Assembly: GCF_014280235.1 (NCBI RefSeq)
Contig: NZ_CP047940.1
Location: 2,356,001 to 2,420,000 of the forward strand
DNA length: 64,000 nucleotides
Source of the DNA: Cyanobium sp. NS01
GTDB taxonomy: Bacteria > Cyanobacteriota > Cyanobacteriia > PCC-6307 > Cyanobiaceae
Reading direction: 5' to 3'
Of the stretch, positions 61,240 through 64,000 are shown in pieces. Position numbers and translations under genes: made by a program. Below the pieces are notes generated by a model, which ran no database searches, was not told the origin of the DNA, and was given only the letters and a program-made list of their open reading frames with translations. How positions within the stretch are numbered: the first letter of the stretch is position 1; each line of letters starts with the position of its first letter.

Positions 61240-64000
61240 TCAGTCGTTGCGGCTCAGGCGCCAGAACCCGAGCTGCCAGGGCTGAAGCTCGCGGTCCTGG
61301 CCCGCTGCAACGGTCTCCTCAAGTCCATTGACCCTCGCCAGCACGGTCCAGCCTGGACCCAGCTCGAGCCGGCGCCGGCAGGCCGACTGGTTGGCCACGG
61401 CGATCACGGCCTGGGCTGGCGTCCCCTTGCTGGTCTCACGGCTGGGCCACAGCCCCAGCAGGGCCAGCCCCTCGGCCAGGGGGGGCAAACCATCCAGGGG
61501 GGCCGCCCGCCGATCCCCCGCTGACGCAGCGCGCCCCAGCCAGAGGGGCTCGCGGAACACCTGGGCGTGGTCGGGGATGGCGGCCTGGGCCCAGGTGGGA
61601 GCTGCAGCCATCAGGGCCAGCCGCTGGCGGCGGCGGCCGTTGTCGGCGCCGGGGTCGGGCCAGGTGGGAGCCCGCAGCAGGGACACGCCAAGCCGCCCGG
61701 CGTCACAGGACACCCCCTGGGGCCCGTCCAGCAGCACCGCCAGGCCACCACCGCGGCCCGCCGTGGCCAGCCAGCTGATCGCGGCCACTTCCCAGCGGGC
61801 CTGCTCGCGGGCGGTCACGGCCACGGCCGGACGCTCCAGCACCCCACCGGACGTATCGGCCGCCCAGCGCTGGGCCGGCTCCGCCAGGGGCAGCTCCAGC
61901 CGCAGCAGCTCATGGCGCTGGTGCCAGTCGATGCTCAATGTCAGCTCGAGCCAGGGGGTGGCGGCGAGAAGCCGCCCCTCCAGCCGCACCCGGCTGCGGC
62001 CGAAACGGCCCCGCCACACGAAGCTGGCGCAGAGCGGCCCCCGCTCGCGCCACACGGGTGCTCCCTGCCATGGCCACGGAAGTGGATGGTCGGCGTGGTC
62101 GGGGGCCAGGTCCCAGGCATCCCAGAACTGACCGCGATCGGCGTAGCGGCACCAGCGCAGGGGCTCGGCCAGCAGGCTGCGGCCGGCCTGGTCCCAGAGC
62201 TGCTCGATGCCGTGCTGGCCGAGCTCCACGGCAATCAGGCCGTTGCCGGCCCGCTGGCCGGCGGTCCAGACCGGCTGGTCCACCAAGGCCGACTGCGGCT
62301 GCGGCGGCTGGGCGGCAGCCACGGCCGCATGGCACTCCAGAGGCTGGGCCACCACGCCGGCCAGGGCGGGGAGCTGCACCCAGTTGCCCCCGGCGGCAGC
62401 GCCCTGCTGGGGCAACAGGGCACCGGCGGCACTCCAGCAGCCGGCCGGCAGGCGCCGCACCCGGCGCCGCGCCGCCAGCGGCTGCAGCTGCACGGCCCAC
62501 CACCGCTCAGGGCCGTCCTGGCCAGTGTCCGGAGGTCCGGAAGGGGTGAGGCCCAGCCACTGCTGGAGGTGGCGATCGCGGCTGGCCCGGGCCTGGCGGC
62601 GGGCGGCTCTCCAGACGGGCTCAGCCTGCTCGAACACCTCCGGGATCGCCGTGCCCGGCAGGATGTCGTGGAACTGCTGAAACAGCAGGGGCTGCCAGTC
62701 GGGCTGCTGGCGCCCCCCCGCCAGCACGGCGGCCAGCCCGGCTTCCCGCAGCAGCCGCTCCAGGGTGCGGTTGTGGCGTTTCTGGTCGGGCCGGGTGGTG
62801 GCGCAGCCCCGGTGCAGCTCGAGATAGAGCTCATCGCGCCACACCGGCAGCTGGGGGCGCAGGGGCTCGAGGCCCGCCAGGAAGGACCGCAGGCTGCCGT
62901 GGGTCTGGGGCGCCGCCTCGGGCTGGTGCCGCCACAGCTCCAGCTGCTCCAGCATCTCGGCGGTGGGACCGCCGCCGTGGTCGCCGACCCCCGGCAGCCA
63001 GAGGGCCTGGGGCAACCCGGTGGCCCCCTTCCACTCCAGCCGGTGCCGCTCCATGGCGAGGGGATCCCCATCGGTGCCGATCGGCGCGCTCATCAGCGCC
63101 AGCAGCTCGCTGCCGCAGCGGCTGCGCCAGCGAAACAGCCGGTGCGGGAAGGGGTTGGTGGCGTTCCAGAACAGTTTGTGGGTGCAGAACCAGCGCACAT
63201 CGGTGGCCGCGGCCACGGCCGGCAGACCCGCCCCGAAGCCGAAACTGTCGGGCAGCCAGGCCAGCTGATGGCTCAGGCCCGGGAAGCGGCGGCGGCTGTC
63301 GTGCTGGCCTTCCTGGAACTGGCGCAGCAGCGAGGCGGTGCTGATCAGCACGCAGTCGCTTTCCACCCAGGGGCCGTTGATCGGCTCAAAGCGGCCGGCG
63401 CGCACGGCCGCCTGGAGGCGGCGCAGCAGGGCAGGGCGCTGGCGCTCCAGCCAGGCGTAGAGCGCCGGGGTGGAGTGGGCGAAGTGCAGGTCGGGGAAGC
63501 GATCGATCAGGTCCAGGGCGGAGCAGAAGGTGCGTTCAGCCGCCCGCCAGGTGTCGGCCACCGGCCACAGCCAGGCCAGATCGAGATGGGCGTGGCCCAG
63601 CACATGCAGCCCCGCGCCAGGGGGCAGCGCCTCGGGCTGGCCGGCCTGCTGACGCAGGGCCAGCAGGGCCTGGCGGGCCGGCTGCAGCACCCCGAGGGGA
63701 TCCTCCAGATCCAGGGGTTCGAGTTCGATGCTGCTGTGGATCAGGGCACCGTCGTCGTGCAGGGGGCTGCGCAGCCGCAGCTCCAGCCGCAGCGCCTCCC
63801 CCCGCCACCAGCGCTGGGGCAGGGGCCAGCGGCAGGAGGTATCAAAGAGGTCGCCGCAGTGCACCCGGGCGCCATCGACCCAGAGCTCGGCCTGATCGGC
63901 CCACCAGCGCAGGGCCAGCCGGGCCCGCAGGCCGGCAGTCTCCGCCTGGGCCGCCTGCCACGTCCCGGGGCAGGGCACCTGCAGGGTGAGGCAGGTCCAG
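61240..64000 (-). CDS. GH38 alpha-mannosidase-like protein, 5' end missing
   Basis: The frame is open to the last base of the window, so the N-terminus lies outside; 919 residues are visible. It shows the GH38 features HVLGHAHLDLAWLWPV (metal-binding His-x-His-x-Asp) and the nucleophile Asp in WLPDSFGFGAGLP. FCTHKLFWNATNPFPH, PGVGDHGGGPT and QFHDILPGTAIPEVF follow, then the C-terminal beta-sandwich domains. The known reaction is release of alpha-linked mannose. In cyanobacteria the probable role is in glycan or storage-sugar turnover. It is convergent with psbN, with 21 bases between them. Confidence 0.9.
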   Translation of the reverse strand, partial: WTCLTLQVPCPGTWQAAQAETAGLRARLALRWWADQAELWVDGARVHCGDLFDTSCRWPLPQRWWRGEALRLELRLRSPLHDDGALIHSSIELEPLDLEDPLGVLQPARQALLALRQQAGQPEALPPGAGLHVLGHAHLDLAWLWPVADTWRAAERTFCSALDLIDRFPDLHFAHSTPALYAWLERQRPALLRRLQAAVRAGRFEPINGPWVESDCVLISTASLLRQFQEGQHDSRRRFPGLSHQLAWLPDSFGFGAGLPAVAAATDVRWFCTHKLFWNATNPFPHRLFRWRSRCGSELLALMSAPIGTDGDPLAMERHRLEWKGATGLPQALWLPGVGDHGGGPTAEMLEQLELWRHQPEAAPQTHGSLRSFLAGLEPLRPQLPVWRDELYLELHRGCATTRPDQKRHNRTLERLLREAGLAAVLAGGRQQPDWQPLLFQQFHDILPGTAIPEVFEQAEPVWRAARRQARASRDRHLQQWLGLTPSGPPDTGQDGPERWWAVQLQPLAARRRVRRLPAGCWSAAGALLPQQGAAAGGNWVQLPALAGVVAQPLECHAAVAAAQPPQPQSALVDQPVWTAGQRAGNGLIAVELGQHGIEQLWDQAGRSLLAEPLRWCRYADRGQFWDAWDLAPDHADHPLPWPWQGAPVWRERGPLCASFVWRGRFGRSRVRLEGRLLAATPWLELTLSIDWHQRHELLRLELPLAEPAQRWAADTSGGVLERPAVAVTAREQARWEVAAISWLATAGRGGGLAVLLDGPQGVSCDAGRLGVSLLRAPTWPDPGADNGRRRQRLALMAAAPTWAQAAIPDHAQVFREPLWLGRAASAGDRRAAPLDGLPPLAEGLALLGLWPSRETSKGTPAQAVIAVANQSACRRRLELGPGWTVLARVNGLEETVAAGQDRELQPWQLGFWRLSRND

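Overview
The window is a GC-rich stretch of a picocyanobacterial chromosome, most like Cyanobium or freshwater/coastal Synechococcus. The evidence is psbA, psbO, psbH and psbN, a cyanobacterial-type RNase E, DapL, ClpS, NtcA, CrtR, an AcsF/heme oxygenase/HemN cluster, many small cyanobacteria-only families (DUF1997, DUF2555, DUF3084, DUF3146, DUF3177, Ycf66, Ycf20-like), and HIP1-type GCGATCGC octamers. Gene density is high and neighbouring genes often overlap by 1-14 bases. Assignment to a species is not possible from the sequence alone.

Layout. 1-8.7 kb: end of a DUF1997 gene, rnhB and rne (one minus-strand unit with a long rne leader), a TIGR03960-type radical SAM protein, then dapL, clpS and a CPBP membrane protease on the plus strand. 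8.8-17.7 kb: a minus-strand accessory cassette described below. 17.8-28 kb: a B12-type radical SAM protein, cofG, psbA, aroC, eda, ftsH, sat, psbO and a small hypothetical gene, in an order I recall from picocyanobacteria. 28-36.5 kb: coaBC, DUF2555, tRNA-Ala(CGC), several very small genes, pyrB, a 3-methyladenine glycosylase, a creatininase-family gene, gatC, crtR, tRNA-Leu(UAG), ycf66. 36.5-45.6 kb: ileS, DUF7734/DUF3177, a FIST protein, trmB, an IctB/O-antigen-ligase-like protein, a BadF-type kinase and a pentapeptide-repeat protein. 45.6-49.3 kb: an ArsR regulator divergent from acsF-ho-hemN. 49.4-64 kb: glmM, a lytic transglycosylase, a redox group (NIL ferredoxin, TxlA-like thioredoxin), thyX, dcd, a CobO-like protein, ntcA, DUF3084, a YqgF-like nuclease, pth, tatA, psbH, psbN and a GH38 alpha-mannosidase that runs off the window.

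The most unusual region is 8785-17714, which I read as a RiPP (ribosomally made, post-translationally modified peptide) cassette. It holds two precursor peptides with closely related 38-residue leaders ending in Gly-Gly, each followed by a 42-44 residue core made almost entirely of Arg and Ser and lacking Cys, Lys and acidic residues. Next to them are a fused kinase-HopA1-like protein (the two activities that, in class V lanthipeptide and thioamitide pathways, phosphorylate Ser/Thr and eliminate the phosphate), a C39-peptidase ABC exporter with its HlyD adaptor, and an OmpR-type two-component system. Both precursor genes are preceded by the same promoter architecture: three 11-bp direct repeats, a 9-bp spacer and a -10-like hexamer, which is the geometry of an OmpR/PhoB-family activator. 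Without Cys the peptides cannot form lanthionine rings on their own, so the product may be a dehydroalanine-rich or phosphoserine-rich polycation. The kinase-HopA1 and two-component genes look lower in G+C than the surroundings, consistent with horizontal gain.
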